From assembly GCA_002172675.1 (NCBI GenBank), contig NETF01000110.1, forward strand, positions 62,001 to 126,000: DNA of 64,000 bases, given 5' to 3'. The stretch is from an unicellular cyanobacterium SU3 (GTDB lineage Bacteria > Cyanobacteriota > Cyanobacteriia > Cyanobacteriales > Microcystaceae). Position numbers and translations under genes: made by a program. Below the pieces are notes generated by a model. It was given only the letters and a program-made list of their open reading frames with translations. It ran no database searches and was not told the origin of the DNA. Of this stretch, positions 49,407 to 57,746 are shown in pieces; position 1 is the stretch's first letter, and each line of letters starts with the position of its first letter.

Positions 49407-50915
49407 ATGGAAAAAACCTTACAAACCGTTCTTGAAAATACCCTTACTCAGCTTGACGAAACATTAAAGAAGTATCAAGCCAAAATTCAACCGCGAGAAA
49501 TTGGGATTCTAAAATCGATTGATCAAGGAGTCGCTAAAGTTATCGGTTTACCCAACGTTAAAGCCGATGAATTAGTGCGTTTTCCAGGGGATATTTTAGG
49601 GATTGCCTTTAACTTAGACGTAGATGAATTAGGGGTGATTTTATTAGGAAATAGCGAACATTTAGAAGCCGGTCAAGAAGTCAAACGAACAGGAAAAATT
49701 GTACAAATTCCCGTCGGAGAAGCGTTACTCGGACGCATTGTTGACGGTTTAGGTCGTCCTCTCGATAATCAAGGAACCATCTCGACTCAAACTCAATTTC
49801 CCATCGAACGAAAAGCACCCCCCTTTATCCATCGTGCGCCGGTTACGGTTCCCCTCCAAACCGGGTTAAAAGTCGTTGATGCTTTAATACCTGTTGGACG
49901 AGGACAGCGAGAACTGATTATCGGCGATCGCCAAATTGGTAAAACGGCGATCGCAGTGGACACTATTTTAAATCAAAAGGACAAGGATGTTATTTGTATT
50001 TATTGCGCCATTGGTCAACGTACCTCTGCGGTTGCCAAGGTTATCGAACAATTACGCCAAGCAAAAGCCCTAGACTATTCTATCGTTGTCGTAGCCGATG
50101 GAGAAGATCCCCCCGGTTTGCAATATATTACCCCTTATGCAGCCACGTCTATCGGCGAGTATTTTATGGAAAAGGGACGGGATGTTTTAATTGTCTATGA
50201 TGATTTAACCCGTCATGCTTGGGCTTATCGAGAACTTTCTCTCTTATTGCGCCGTCCTCCAGGAAGAGAAGCCTATCCTGGTGATATCTTTTACATTCAC
50301 TCTCGATTACTCGAACGGTCTACCCATCTTCGAGAAGAATGGGGTGGGGGTTCTTTAACTGCCTTACCTATTATTGAAACCCAAGCCCAAAGTATTTCTG
50401 CTTATATTCCCACTAATTTAATTTCTATTACAGACGGTCAAATTTATCTATCTCCAGACCTTTATCAAAAAGGCATTTTACCCCCAGTATCCGTGGGAAA
50501 ATCAGTGTCACGGGTAGGCGGAAAAACCCAATTACGGGCTTATGGAGAAGTAGCCGGAGATTTACGCTTATCCTATTCTCAATTTCAAGAAGTCGAAGTG
50601 TTTGCCCGTTTTGGTACCCAATTAGATGAAGATACCCGAAAAACGTTAGAAAGAGGCAGACGAGTGCGAGAAATTCTTAAACAGCCTCAATCTCAACCCC
50701 TTTCCGTTGCTGAACAAATTGCTGTTTTATTTGCTATCAATGAAGGAATTTTTGATGATGTCTCCTTAGAACACATCAGAGAAGCAGAAAGGAAAATTTG
50801 TCAGATGGTAACAGAGAAACTTCCCGACATTTGTGACAAGATTCAATCGGGAGAATCTTTAAGTGAAGAAGATAAAGAAGCATTATTACATCAATTATCA
50901 GCACTATCAATCTAA
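49407..50915 (+). CDS. atpA: N-type F1F0-ATPase subunit alpha
   Basis: This 502-residue subunit carries the non-catalytic nucleotide sites. Walker A is [14 protein letters not shown], and the [14 protein letters not shown] and [20 protein letters not shown] segments are conserved. In N-ATPase operons atpG normally follows at once; here the next plus-strand gene is unrelated and atpG is on the other strand. About 115 bases of AT-rich DNA and the dead toxin frame precede it. Confidence 0.95.
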   Translation: MEKTLQTVLENTLTQLDETLKKYQAKIQPREIGILKSIDQGVAKVIGLPNVKADELVRFPGDILGIAFNLDVDELGVILLGNSEHLEAGQEVKRTGKIVQIPVGEALLGRIVDGLGRPLDNQGTISTQTQFPIERKAPPFIHRAPVTVPLQTGLKVVDALIPVGRGQRELIIGDRQIGKTAIAVDTILNQKDKDVICIYCAIGQRTSAVAKVIEQLRQAKALDYSIVVVADGEDPPGLQYITPYAATSIGEYFMEKGRDVLIVYDDLTRHAWAYRELSLLLRRPPGREAYPGDIFYIHSRLLERSTHLREEWGGGSLTALPIIETQAQSISAYIPTNLISITDGQIYLSPDLYQKGILPPVSVGKSVSRVGGKTQLRAYGEVAGDLRLSYSQFQEVEVFARFGTQLDEDTRKTLERGRRVREILKQPQSQPLSVAEQIAVLFAINEGIFDDVSLEHIREAERKICQMVTEKLPDICDKIQSGESLSEEDKEALLHQLSALSI

Positions 50916-51294
50916 GTTTTTAATATGGTTGAGTTTCTCTTTTACTGATATCTTGCACCAGTACATAAAAACTTAATAAGTATAGAGAAGTAATCAATGC
51001 GCGAATAAGTTAGCATCAAAATAAAATACTAAGTACCTGGACAAAAATAAACATTACTCTGAAGTGAGCGGGGGAGCGGGGAGCAGGGAGATTTTATCGA
51101 CAGCAATAATAGTATAGCAATTCCCATGCTGGTGAGGTACAGTATCTTTTAAACTAGCTAGTTTAAGCGAAGCTGCAAGGTGTGAGTTTTACCTAATATC
51201 TCATCATTCGTCTCTTTCCTTAGAGGGAAGAAGAGCTTCTTTGTGCCTGTTACTCTGACTATAGGTTATTTCTAAAATTTTGGAGCGAATGATT
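50916..51294. other. Intergenic region after atpA
   Basis: No gene is visible in these 379 bases. They contain G-rich filler (51068-51090) and the perfect 18-bp palindrome at 51149-51166. The promoter of the following exported-protein gene should be here but is not obvious. Confidence 0.45.
51149..51166. promoter_or_regulatory. Perfect 18-bp palindrome TTAAACTAGCTAGTTTAA
   Basis: The sequence is its own reverse complement over 18 bases and lies about 130 bases before the exported lysine-rich protein. It may be an operator. No hairpin loop or T tract is present, so a terminator is unlikely. Confidence 0.4.
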
Positions 51295-51702
51295 ATGTAT
51301 CGGATTTTTCGTTTACTTTTTTCTCATTTAAACGCTAATAGAACCAAAAGCAATTCCCCGTTTCTTGTTTTTTTCACCAATAATGTATTACAACGTTGGT
51401 TAAAAGTTGGGATAGTCACTGTTTTTTTACTGTGTAGCCTTGCTATTTATACCATTCAAGTTGCTCATGCAGGTGACTCTAACAATTCTGAATCTTATCA
51501 AAATAGCACTGTTAATCAAAACCGTAATTCTGTCGGTACTGAAAATTTAACTGGTGGCGTTGAATCAGCCGTTTTAAAAGATGGCAAAAATTCACCGCAA
51601 CCCAAAAAAAGCAGTAAAAGTAAGATGAAAAAGCTTCGGGATGAATTGCCTGGAACTTCATCAAATACTGCACCTATGGACACAAAAAATGAGACAAAAT
51701 AA
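51295..51702 (+). CDS. Exported lysine/serine-rich hypothetical protein
   Basis: This protein of about 135 residues has a hydrophobic segment (about 37-57) ending in a signal-peptidase-like VAHA-GD site, preceded by a long basic N-terminal part. The mature region is low-complexity and hydrophilic (SKSKMKKL). ATG 51295 is favoured because GGAG lies nine bases upstream; ATG 51289 is also possible. It sits between atpA and the inverted atpG and has no known link to ATPases. Confidence 0.55.
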   Translation: MYRIFRLLFSHLNANRTKSNSPFLVFFTNNVLQRWLKVGIVTVFLLCSLAIYTIQVAHAGDSNNSESYQNSTVNQNRNSVGTENLTGGVESAVLKDGKNSPQPKKSSKSKMKKLRDELPGTSSNTAPMDTKNETK

Positions 51703-51802
51703 AGTTTGAATGTCATCTGAGTTTGAGATTAGCAGAAAATTTTGATTGAAACTTGTGGGAAGTCTGTCCTAACACAAAAAAGTATCAATTGCTATCTCAA
51801 AC

Positions 51803-52702
51803 TTAAGTCAAAGCTTCAAAACCAGCGACTACATCTAATAATTCTGAAGTAATGGCACTTTGACGTTGACGACGATATTGAGCATTAAGTTCATCGAGAT
51901 GTTCTTCAATATTTTTCTGGGCCGACTGCATAGCAGCAAGACGACTGGCATTTTCACTGACCAACGAAGCAGCAACCGCACGATAGAGAGATACAAAGAG
52001 ATATTGACTAATGAGTTCTTTAAAAAGGTCTTGCCAGTTCATGGTAAAGGTGGGAAGGGTATTAGTAGGCCAGTCTTTCCGTTCTAAAGAGCGTAACCAA
52101 TCTCTATCAAGGGGCAATAATTGTTGATAAGAGGAACGATAAGAAGATCCTGAAGTTGGTTTATTATAAAATAGTAAAATTTTGCTAATTTTATGTTTTT
52201 CTTGCCAATTATCCAGCATTAACAATATATCTTGTACCGTTTCCCCAATTCCTTCTACAGAAGTGGGTAACATAAACTGATTAGCTAGTTGATAAGAAGT
52301 GGTTTTAAAATAAGGAAGTAAGCGAGATCCAACCGTTGCCACAAAAAGATTTTCGGGCTTAGATGAAGACTGAAGCTTATCTTTAGTGTATTTCGCCATA
52401 TTTTCATTAAACTGACCGCATAAGCCTTGATCAGACCCTAAAATAATCGCTCCTGTTTTGGGATTTACAAGATTATTGTTTTCTTTGATGGTTAAAACAA
52501 GAGATTTTCCTGCAAAATAACGCTCTTTTGCCAGAATCTGAAAACCCATCTCTACCGTGTGATTATATTCTCCTAAAGATTCCACTGCTTGCTCATACTG
52601 TCGAATACTAACAGCAGCAAGGGCTTTCATTGTTTTCACCACCGAGTATAAATCTTGAACACTATCAAGGGTTGCTTTAAGAGATTCAGGGGTTTGAGAC
52701 AT
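51803..52702 (-). CDS. atpG: N-type F1F0-ATPase subunit gamma, inverted
   Basis: This 299-residue central stalk subunit has the N-terminal coiled coil (SVVKTMKALAAVSIRQYEQA), the ILGSDQGLCGQFNE segment and the C-terminal helix ASRLAAMQSAQKNIEEHLDEL. It is divergent enough from housekeeping gamma, and its position shows it belongs to the N-ATPase. Unlike the standard operon it lies on the opposite strand, 1.1 kb beyond atpA with its stop facing that gene, so it needs its own promoter. Confidence 0.93.
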   Translation of the reverse strand: MSQTPESLKATLDSVQDLYSVVKTMKALAAVSIRQYEQAVESLGEYNHTVEMGFQILAKERYFAGKSLVLTIKENNNLVNPKTGAIILGSDQGLCGQFNENMAKYTKDKLQSSSKPENLFVATVGSRLLPYFKTTSYQLANQFMLPTSVEGIGETVQDILLMLDNWQEKHKISKILLFYNKPTSGSSYRSSYQQLLPLDRDWLRSLERKDWPTNTLPTFTMNWQDLFKELISQYLFVSLYRAVAASLVSENASRLAAMQSAQKNIEEHLDELNAQYRRQRQSAITSELLDVVAGFEALT

Positions 52703-53019
52703 GGTTTTAAGTTAACGCAGTAAGTAAGTAGGTTAGGTAGAAAAACAAAACCCGACTCATAACTAAACATCTTCATTGTATTTGGACGTTGCCCCACAGT
52801 GATATTAATTTTTCGACTTGTTGGCGTTTAATTAAAACTTGGTTTAGCTGTTGACGCGATCGCAAACATCAAGGAAAAGTCTCAACTTCAAGACAACGCA
52901 AAATCCTGATGTGCGGTACGGTGTTTATTATTTCTGTTGGGATAGAATCATTCTTGATCTTGTCGGGTAGAATTCTCGTATATTCTACCCTTTATGATCT
53001 TAATTCCTAAATTTGTTAA
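52703..53019. other. atpG promoter region with dispersed repeat and hairpin
   Basis: This 317-bp region lies upstream of atpG and downstream of the DUF4198 gene. A degenerate copy of the GTAGGTTGGGTAG...AACCCAAC repeat lies at 52728-52757. A nine-pair hairpin lies at 52965-52990 (GGGTAGAAT/ATTCTACCC), about 30 bases beyond the DUF4198 stop. No clear atpG promoter pair could be fixed. Confidence 0.45.
52965..52990. terminator. Nine-pair hairpin after the DUF4198 gene
   Basis: GGGTAGAAT (52965-52973) pairs perfectly with ATTCTACCC (52982-52990) around eight bases. No T run follows on the minus strand, so termination would be weak or factor-dependent. Confidence 0.45.
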
Positions 53020-53832
53020 TTACCCATTTCGGCTTTCGATTTTTTTCTTCTTTCGATTTTTAACGCTTTGATTAATTCCTAACGCCATTGTTGTTATTAA
53101 TAATCCTAAAGATTGCGGTTCAGGAACGGATTGTGAAGTAAAGGTTGCAGCATAAGAAATCGTCGGATTTTCAGAGTCAGGATCAGTATAACTTGCTTCA
53201 ATCACTTGTAATCCTGATGCACCAATCGGAATTAAGGCAATTCCTTCCTCGTTAATACTAATTGTTTGTCCTAAATATTCTACTAATGGATTATCAATTA
53301 ACATTCCTTGGAATAATACTTGAATGGGCAGATTATCTCCTTCTTGTAACTCAAATGGATTTTCTAAAGCTATGATTTCTAGAGGTAAGCCAAAGGGTTG
53401 TGATAAGGGATCATTCCACTGATATATTCCCTTAGCATATTTAACAAATTGAGAAACGTTTTCGTAGTTAATCGCTTCTGCTTCTTCTTGAGTGATATTA
53501 TCAAAAGTGTCATCGGGATTTTGTCGCCAAAAACCATTATCATAAAAAGCAGTTAAAGCTGCGACCGAAGTATTTGTATTAATAAATAAACGCTCATTCT
53601 CAAACGTGGTTGTGCTAGGAATGAGCATTTTATTTTCATCATAGGCTTTGGCTTCTTGGAACTTATCTAAAATAAGAGGCTCAGGTTCATTAAGTTCAGG
53701 ATGACCAAAAATAATTTCGTGTTGATTATTGTTGAGTGACTCAAACCAAATCACATGAGCAAAAACAGGTTGACTGATTAATAATGGTGATAAAGCAATT
53801 GCCCAAAATAGTTTTTTCGTAAACGAATGCAT
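53020..53832 (-). CDS. DUF4198-type exported protein with PEP-CTERM sorting signal
   Basis: This 270-residue protein has a signal peptide ending FA-HVIWFES, leaving an N-terminal histidine as in DUF4198/NikK-like metal-binding proteins. It ends with a PEP-CTERM signal: VPEPQSLGLLITTMALG followed by a basic tail (NRKKKK). The mature domain is beta-rich (about 25-225). It may bind a metal such as nickel or cobalt at the cell surface. ATG 53832 is preferred to an upstream TTG. Confidence 0.72.
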   Translation of the reverse strand: MHSFTKKLFWAIALSPLLISQPVFAHVIWFESLNNNQHEIIFGHPELNEPEPLILDKFQEAKAYDENKMLIPSTTTFENERLFINTNTSVAALTAFYDNGFWRQNPDDTFDNITQEEAEAINYENVSQFVKYAKGIYQWNDPLSQPFGLPLEIIALENPFELQEGDNLPIQVLFQGMLIDNPLVEYLGQTISINEEGIALIPIGASGLQVIEASYTDPDSENPTISYAATFTSQSVPEPQSLGLLITTMALGINQSVKNRKKKKIESRNG

Positions 53833-54183
53833 AACCAATACCCAACCAAAACATCACCATGAATCTTATAAAAACTTTGAATCATTTTACAATCCTATAG
53901 GGGGGTATTTCTATAACTTCTTAAGTATTCTGTTACATTTTAAATCAGAGATTAACGCTTAATTTGATAGTAAAAAAATTACTTTTTTTTAGTAGTTAAG
54001 TTGGGCAGAGGCTTGTCCTGAGCGATAGTCGAAGGAAACGAAACCCAACTTACTAAATCGGCGCACCGCGGACTCGAAGAGGGACGAAGTAAGGGCGGAT
54101 CTCTTCAAAATCATACTACTTTAACTCACGCTATTAATTTAGCATAAGTTTTTTTTGTTTGATTTCTGATTAGTTTAATTAAA
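53833..54183. other. Intergenic region with nested dispersed repeats
   Basis: These 351 bases contain no gene. The left part should hold the DUF4198 promoter. The middle (53998-54107) is a composite of dispersed palindromes described separately. Confidence 0.5.
53998..54107. repeat. Composite of dispersed palindromic repeats
   Basis: AAGTTGGG (53998-54005) pairs with CCCAACTT (54044-54051). The segment between carries the separate bacterial repeat CCTGAGCGATAGTCGAAGG (54018-54036). Next comes GCGCACCGCG (54061-54070), also found in the kinase gene, and a GAAGAG...CTCTTC hairpin up to 54107. Confidence 0.6.
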
Positions 54184-54624
54184 CTATTGTTGTGAAGTAA
54201 TTGGGCGATCGCCGTCGATCTCTAACGTCTCTAAGACCTCATATTTATTGGCCATAATTGGACGAGTTCCGTCTTCTTCAAAAGTATCAACAACTTTTTT
54301 GCCGCTATTATTTACGGGGCGTTCACCATCTATTTTTAACGTCTTGTCTGTTGCTACATTATCAGAGTCTGCATGAGCATTATTGTCTATATTTAGAACT
54401 TCACTGACTTCTGAATCGTTATTAATTGTTGTCGAAGCAGTTTTAGATTCACGATTATTAGAATCATCTTTTTCAGTAGTTTGATTCCGTGTTACATAAT
54501 CAAAACCTTTAGCGATTGGACGAATCCCATCCTCTTCAAAAGTCTCCACTATTTCTACTTCTCCACTTTCAATTGGACGGGTTCCGGCTGCTTCAAAAGT
54601 TTTGTTTTCTTGAGCTTTAACCAT
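54184..54624 (-). CDS. Acidic protein with a 19-residue repeat, unknown
   Basis: This 146-residue protein has no signal peptide or membrane helix. Five copies of a motif T-[FL]-[EK]-x-[AD]-G-x-R-P-[IV] start at residues 9, 28, 95, 114 and 133. Within each block the period is exactly 19, and the blocks are separated by a polar Asn/Ser/Thr/Asp-rich linker (about 45-90). Each unit continues with a short [EK]-V-[LIV]-[ED] strand-like segment. No family recognised. The regularity suggests a repeating binding surface. Confidence 0.7.
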   Translation of the reverse strand: MVKAQENKTFEAAGTRPIESGEVEIVETFEEDGIRPIAKGFDYVTRNQTTEKDDSNNRESKTASTTINNDSEVSEVLNIDNNAHADSDNVATDKTLKIDGERPVNNSGKKVVDTFEEDGTRPIMANKYEVLETLEIDGDRPITSQQ

Positions 54625-54772
54625 GTTAATATATTTAAACTTACTATTTTATTTAGCAAGTATCATATCACAACACGACAATAATTACATCTAACTAAGG
54701 TGTTATATTTTTAAGGTGTCTATACTAAATTACTAATTAATACCAAAGCGAAAAATTAAGGATGAGTAGGTA

Positions 54773-54799
54773 GGTTGGGTAGAGGGACGAAACCCAACT
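54773..54799. repeat. GGTTGGGT...ACCCAAC dispersed repeat
   Basis: GTTGGGT (54774-54780) pairs with ACCCAAC (54792-54798). It is another copy of the family seen at 53998 and, degenerate, at 52728. Confidence 0.6.
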
Positions 54800-54838
54800 C
54801 ATAGCATCTTTATTATTGTTTATTAATACATTCAAAAA

Positions 54839-54911
54839 TCCAGGGTGCAGGAGTTGAACCTGCCTAGCACGAATTATGAGTTCGTTGCCTAAACCGCTCG
54901 GCCAACCCTGG
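54839..54911 (-). tRNA. tRNA-Ile2 (anticodon CAU), possibly tRNA-Met
   Basis: The 73-nt minus-strand sequence folds as a full cloverleaf: acceptor CCAGGGT/ACCCTGG, D arm GCC/GGC, anticodon stem ACGAA/TTCGT with loop CTCATAA, five-base variable loop GCTAG, and T arm GCAGG-TTCAACT-CCTGC. The anticodon is CAU. The AACTCATAATT anticodon region resembles the chloroplast and bacterial Ile tRNA whose C34 is changed to lysidine to read AUA. It is thus more likely Ile2 than elongator Met. CCA is not encoded. Confidence 0.88.
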
Positions 54912-54962
54912 AAACAAGGCTAAATAATTTTAGCCCTTATCAATTATAACGTTTCAAGAACC

Positions 54963-56750
54963 CTATTGGTTAACAAATTTGCTCATAACTTCAGCATTAT
55001 CGCTCCAAACCGCAACAATATTAATGGTTCCATTCAAGAAATTTTGACGACAAGCGCGACGCTGAATTTTACCACTGGCGGTTTTTAACACGGTTCCAGA
55101 TTTAGCTAAAACAATAGCATAAGTTTGTATTTCGTGTTCTTCGGCAATTTCTTGACGAATATCTCCGAGTAATTGCTCAAAGTCTAACTCTCCGCTTCGT
55201 CTTTCTAACTCCTGTACAATCACTAATTGTTCTTCTCCATCCACTTCAACAGAAAAAGCCGCCCCATAGTCAGACCGAAAAACAGGGTTAAGATGTTGGA
55301 CACTCCACTCAATATCCTGGGGATAATGATTGGTTCCTCGGATAATAATCAAATCTTTCATCCGTCCCGTAATATAGAGTTCTCCGTCTTTTAAAAAGCC
55401 TAAATCCCCTGTTCTTAAAAACGGGCCTTCTTGAGTATCTTTAATATAGGCTTGAAACGTTTCTTCGGTTGCATCTTTTCGTTGCCAGTAACCCTGGGCT
55501 ACACTAGGGTCAGATACCCAAATTTCTCCCACTTCATCTTCAGCGCAACGGGTTAAGGTATCGGGGTTAACGATCGCTACTTTGGTTTCACAGACCAACT
55601 GGCCACAACTGGCCATAATACGGGTTCCTTTTTCCTGTTGAGGATCAGCTTCAACAATTTTATCTTGTTCTAAGGCCGACGCATCTAAACAGGCAAAGAC
55701 GGGGTGGGTTCCTTTGGGTTTACTCGATACCAGTAACGTATATTCTGCTAACCCATAAGCCGGAGCGAAGGTTTCCCAGCTAAACCCACAAGGGGCAAAG
55801 GTTTCGACAAAGTTCATCATCACTTTGGGGTTAATGGGTTCGGCTGCATTTCCGGCTGCTTGCCAACTACTTAGATCCAATTGTGTCATATCTTTGCTTC
55901 TTAAACGACGCAAACATAAGTCATAGGCAAAGTTGGGTCCTTGAGAATGGGTAACTTTATACTTGGTGATGTTCTTTAACCATTGAATGGGACGTTTAAT
56001 AAAGGAAAAAGGAGACATTAAATAACAAGGGGTTCCGTTGTACAAAGGAACGGTTATCCCTTCGACTAAGCCATAATCATGAAAATAGGGCATCCAAGTA
56101 TGGGTAATACTGTTTTCATCGTAGCCACAGGCACGTTGTAAATAACTGGCATGGTGCATTAAATTAAAGTGAGATAACATCACCCCTTTGGGAGTTGAAG
56201 TGGAGCCAGAGGTATATTGTAAGTAAGCTAATTCATCTTTATCAACCTGGGGATCTTCCCAACTTTCAGCCAAGGATAAATCGACTGTAGCGGTGTCGAT
56301 CCACTTCATTTGCTCAAATTCAGGAAATTCTTCTTTAACGTCTTCTATCAGGGATAAAATAGCCTCTGTGGTGAGGGCAAAGGTAGCATTTGCGTCTTGT
56401 ACAATAGACCGCAGACGGGGTAAAGTCCGTTTTAATCTTCCTGACTCAGGCGGAGGGACGGGAATGGCAATGACACCCGCATATAAACAGCCACAAAAGG
56501 CTGCGATCACTTCTAACCCTTGAGGATATAAAAGTAATGCTCGTTCTCCTTTCGCTTGATATTTTTGTAGTAACGCGGCGATCGCTTTAGCCTGTCGATC
56601 TAATTCTGCGTAGGTTAAGGGTGGGGTTTCTTTTTTTCCGTCTATTAAGAAAGTATAGGCGTGATTGTCGGGAGTTTCATCAGCCCTTAGACGCAATAAT
56701 TCTATTAAGGTGGTGGGAGTGGTTAAAGATTTTTCTAAGCTTTGAGTCAT
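54963..56750 (-). CDS. Fatty acyl-AMP ligase (FAAL), stand-alone
   Basis: This 595-residue adenylating enzyme has the AMP-binding signature YTSGSTSTPKGVMLSH, the TWMPYFHDYGLVEG segment typical of FAALs, the LRTGDLGFL motif, and the C-terminal KTASGKIQRR lysine. FAALs activate fatty acids as acyl-AMP and pass them to an acyl carrier protein rather than CoA. In cyanobacteria FAAL domains usually begin polyketide or olefin pathways, but no carrier protein or polyketide gene is next to it here. The length fits a complete two-domain enzyme. Confidence 0.88.
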   Translation of the reverse strand: MTQSLEKSLTTPTTLIELLRLRADETPDNHAYTFLIDGKKETPPLTYAELDRQAKAIAALLQKYQAKGERALLLYPQGLEVIAAFCGCLYAGVIAIPVPPPESGRLKRTLPRLRSIVQDANATFALTTEAILSLIEDVKEEFPEFEQMKWIDTATVDLSLAESWEDPQVDKDELAYLQYTSGSTSTPKGVMLSHFNLMHHASYLQRACGYDENSITHTWMPYFHDYGLVEGITVPLYNGTPCYLMSPFSFIKRPIQWLKNITKYKVTHSQGPNFAYDLCLRRLRSKDMTQLDLSSWQAAGNAAEPINPKVMMNFVETFAPCGFSWETFAPAYGLAEYTLLVSSKPKGTHPVFACLDASALEQDKIVEADPQQEKGTRIMASCGQLVCETKVAIVNPDTLTRCAEDEVGEIWVSDPSVAQGYWQRKDATEETFQAYIKDTQEGPFLRTGDLGFLKDGELYITGRMKDLIIIRGTNHYPQDIEWSVQHLNPVFRSDYGAAFSVEVDGEEQLVIVQELERRSGELDFEQLLGDIRQEIAEEHEIQTYAIVLAKSGTVLKTASGKIQRRACRQNFLNGTINIVAVWSDNAEVMSKFVNQ

Positions 56751-56962
56751 GGTTATCTTTGAAGAAGGAGTCAGGAGTTCAGGAGTCAGAATAATAGTTA
56801 ATCATCGACTCCTTACCCTAAAAAGACGACAAAACGCCCAAGGGTAGAAGGATACAGAATAGCGGGTTTTAATAGATCAAGAAACTGTATCAATTCTAAA
56901 GGAAATCTTTACATTGGCAAGTTCCAAGTTACCATTTACTGTTTTCTATTCCTTCTTCCTTT

Positions 56963-57514
56963 TTAAAACGGAAGACGAGGTACTTTACTAACAAACCCTT
57001 CAATATTTTGATAAATTTCTGCTAAGCGATCGCCGTCTACATGAATTTCTTCAGTAGGATAGTTTTCAAATATTTCAATTAGTCTTATATTTTTATCAGA
57101 TAACGCAGAGGTAACTAAAGCACCTCTCAACGATTCTCGATTAGCTTTTTTTGATGGGGTATGAATCACTTCTCCAATAGGATCGAGTACAATTCCTCCT
57201 GCAAAACTATTAAGAGCTTTCGATAAAAAAACAGGATCAACATCGACATTATTATTTAATAATGCCCTTAATTCTTCTGGTTTTTTATTAGCTAACTTTA
57301 AATAGGATCTTAAGGATCTAGAGGCTTCTCCTGTCTCTGCTAATGTGCTTAATTCTTCAACGGATACCGATTCCCTTAAAATACTATATTTCAAGATAAC
57401 GGTTTCAGCAGCTTGAACTGGTACTTTAGCCGAAAATATTCCTAAGATAGTCACTAAGAGACTCAACATAATATGATGTTTCTTAGGTAGCTTTTTCTTT
57501 TGTGTTGTAGTCAT
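56963..57514 (-). CDS. DUF1400 exported protein, stand-alone
   Basis: About 183 residues, with a signal peptide (TILGIFSAKVPVQA-AE) followed by one DUF1400 domain: ILRESVSVEELSTLAETGE, SYLKLANKKPEELRALL, VDPVFLSKALNS, IGEVIHTPS and EIHVDGDRLAEIYQ. In many cyanobacteria this domain precedes an alpha/beta hydrolase; here no hydrolase follows. ATG 57514 is chosen over an earlier ATG at 57586, since AGGAA lies eight bases upstream and the signal peptide then starts correctly. Confidence 0.82.
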   Translation of the reverse strand: MTTTQKKKLPKKHHIMLSLLVTILGIFSAKVPVQAAETVILKYSILRESVSVEELSTLAETGEASRSLRSYLKLANKKPEELRALLNNNVDVDPVFLSKALNSFAGGIVLDPIGEVIHTPSKKANRESLRGALVTSALSDKNIRLIEIFENYPTEEIHVDGDRLAEIYQNIEGFVSKVPRLPF

Positions 57515-57629
57515 TAATTTATTTCCTATTAATATTTTTATGTTTATTATTGTAACTAAGATAAAGTGATTTGCCCTAAATTTCAAGACAGTAACTTAAG
57601 GTGTCACAGACAAGATTCTTTGAGATACA

Positions 57630-57690
57630 GCGTTCCCTGTTGCACTTCGACTAAGGGTTCGACGGAGCTTACGCCTAAGTCTCAGTGTAA
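57630..57690. repeat. Dispersed repeat with arms CACTTCGACT / AGTCTCAGTG
   Basis: The segment carries the edges of a common TTCGACT...CAGTG palindrome, split by about 25 bases (GGGTTCGACGGAGCTTACG). It looks like one repeat inserted in another. It lies between the DUF1400 gene and the following plus-strand gene. Confidence 0.4.
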
Positions 57691-57746
57691 ACCTTTTACC
57701 TTTAATATAATAGATAGAGTGGCTTGGAAAATAAGGAAGGTATTAT

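Noticed and set aside
54481-54684. Plus-strand frame opposite the 19-residue repeat protein
   Set aside because: It is antisense to a protein with clear repeat structure, and its own sequence shows no pattern.
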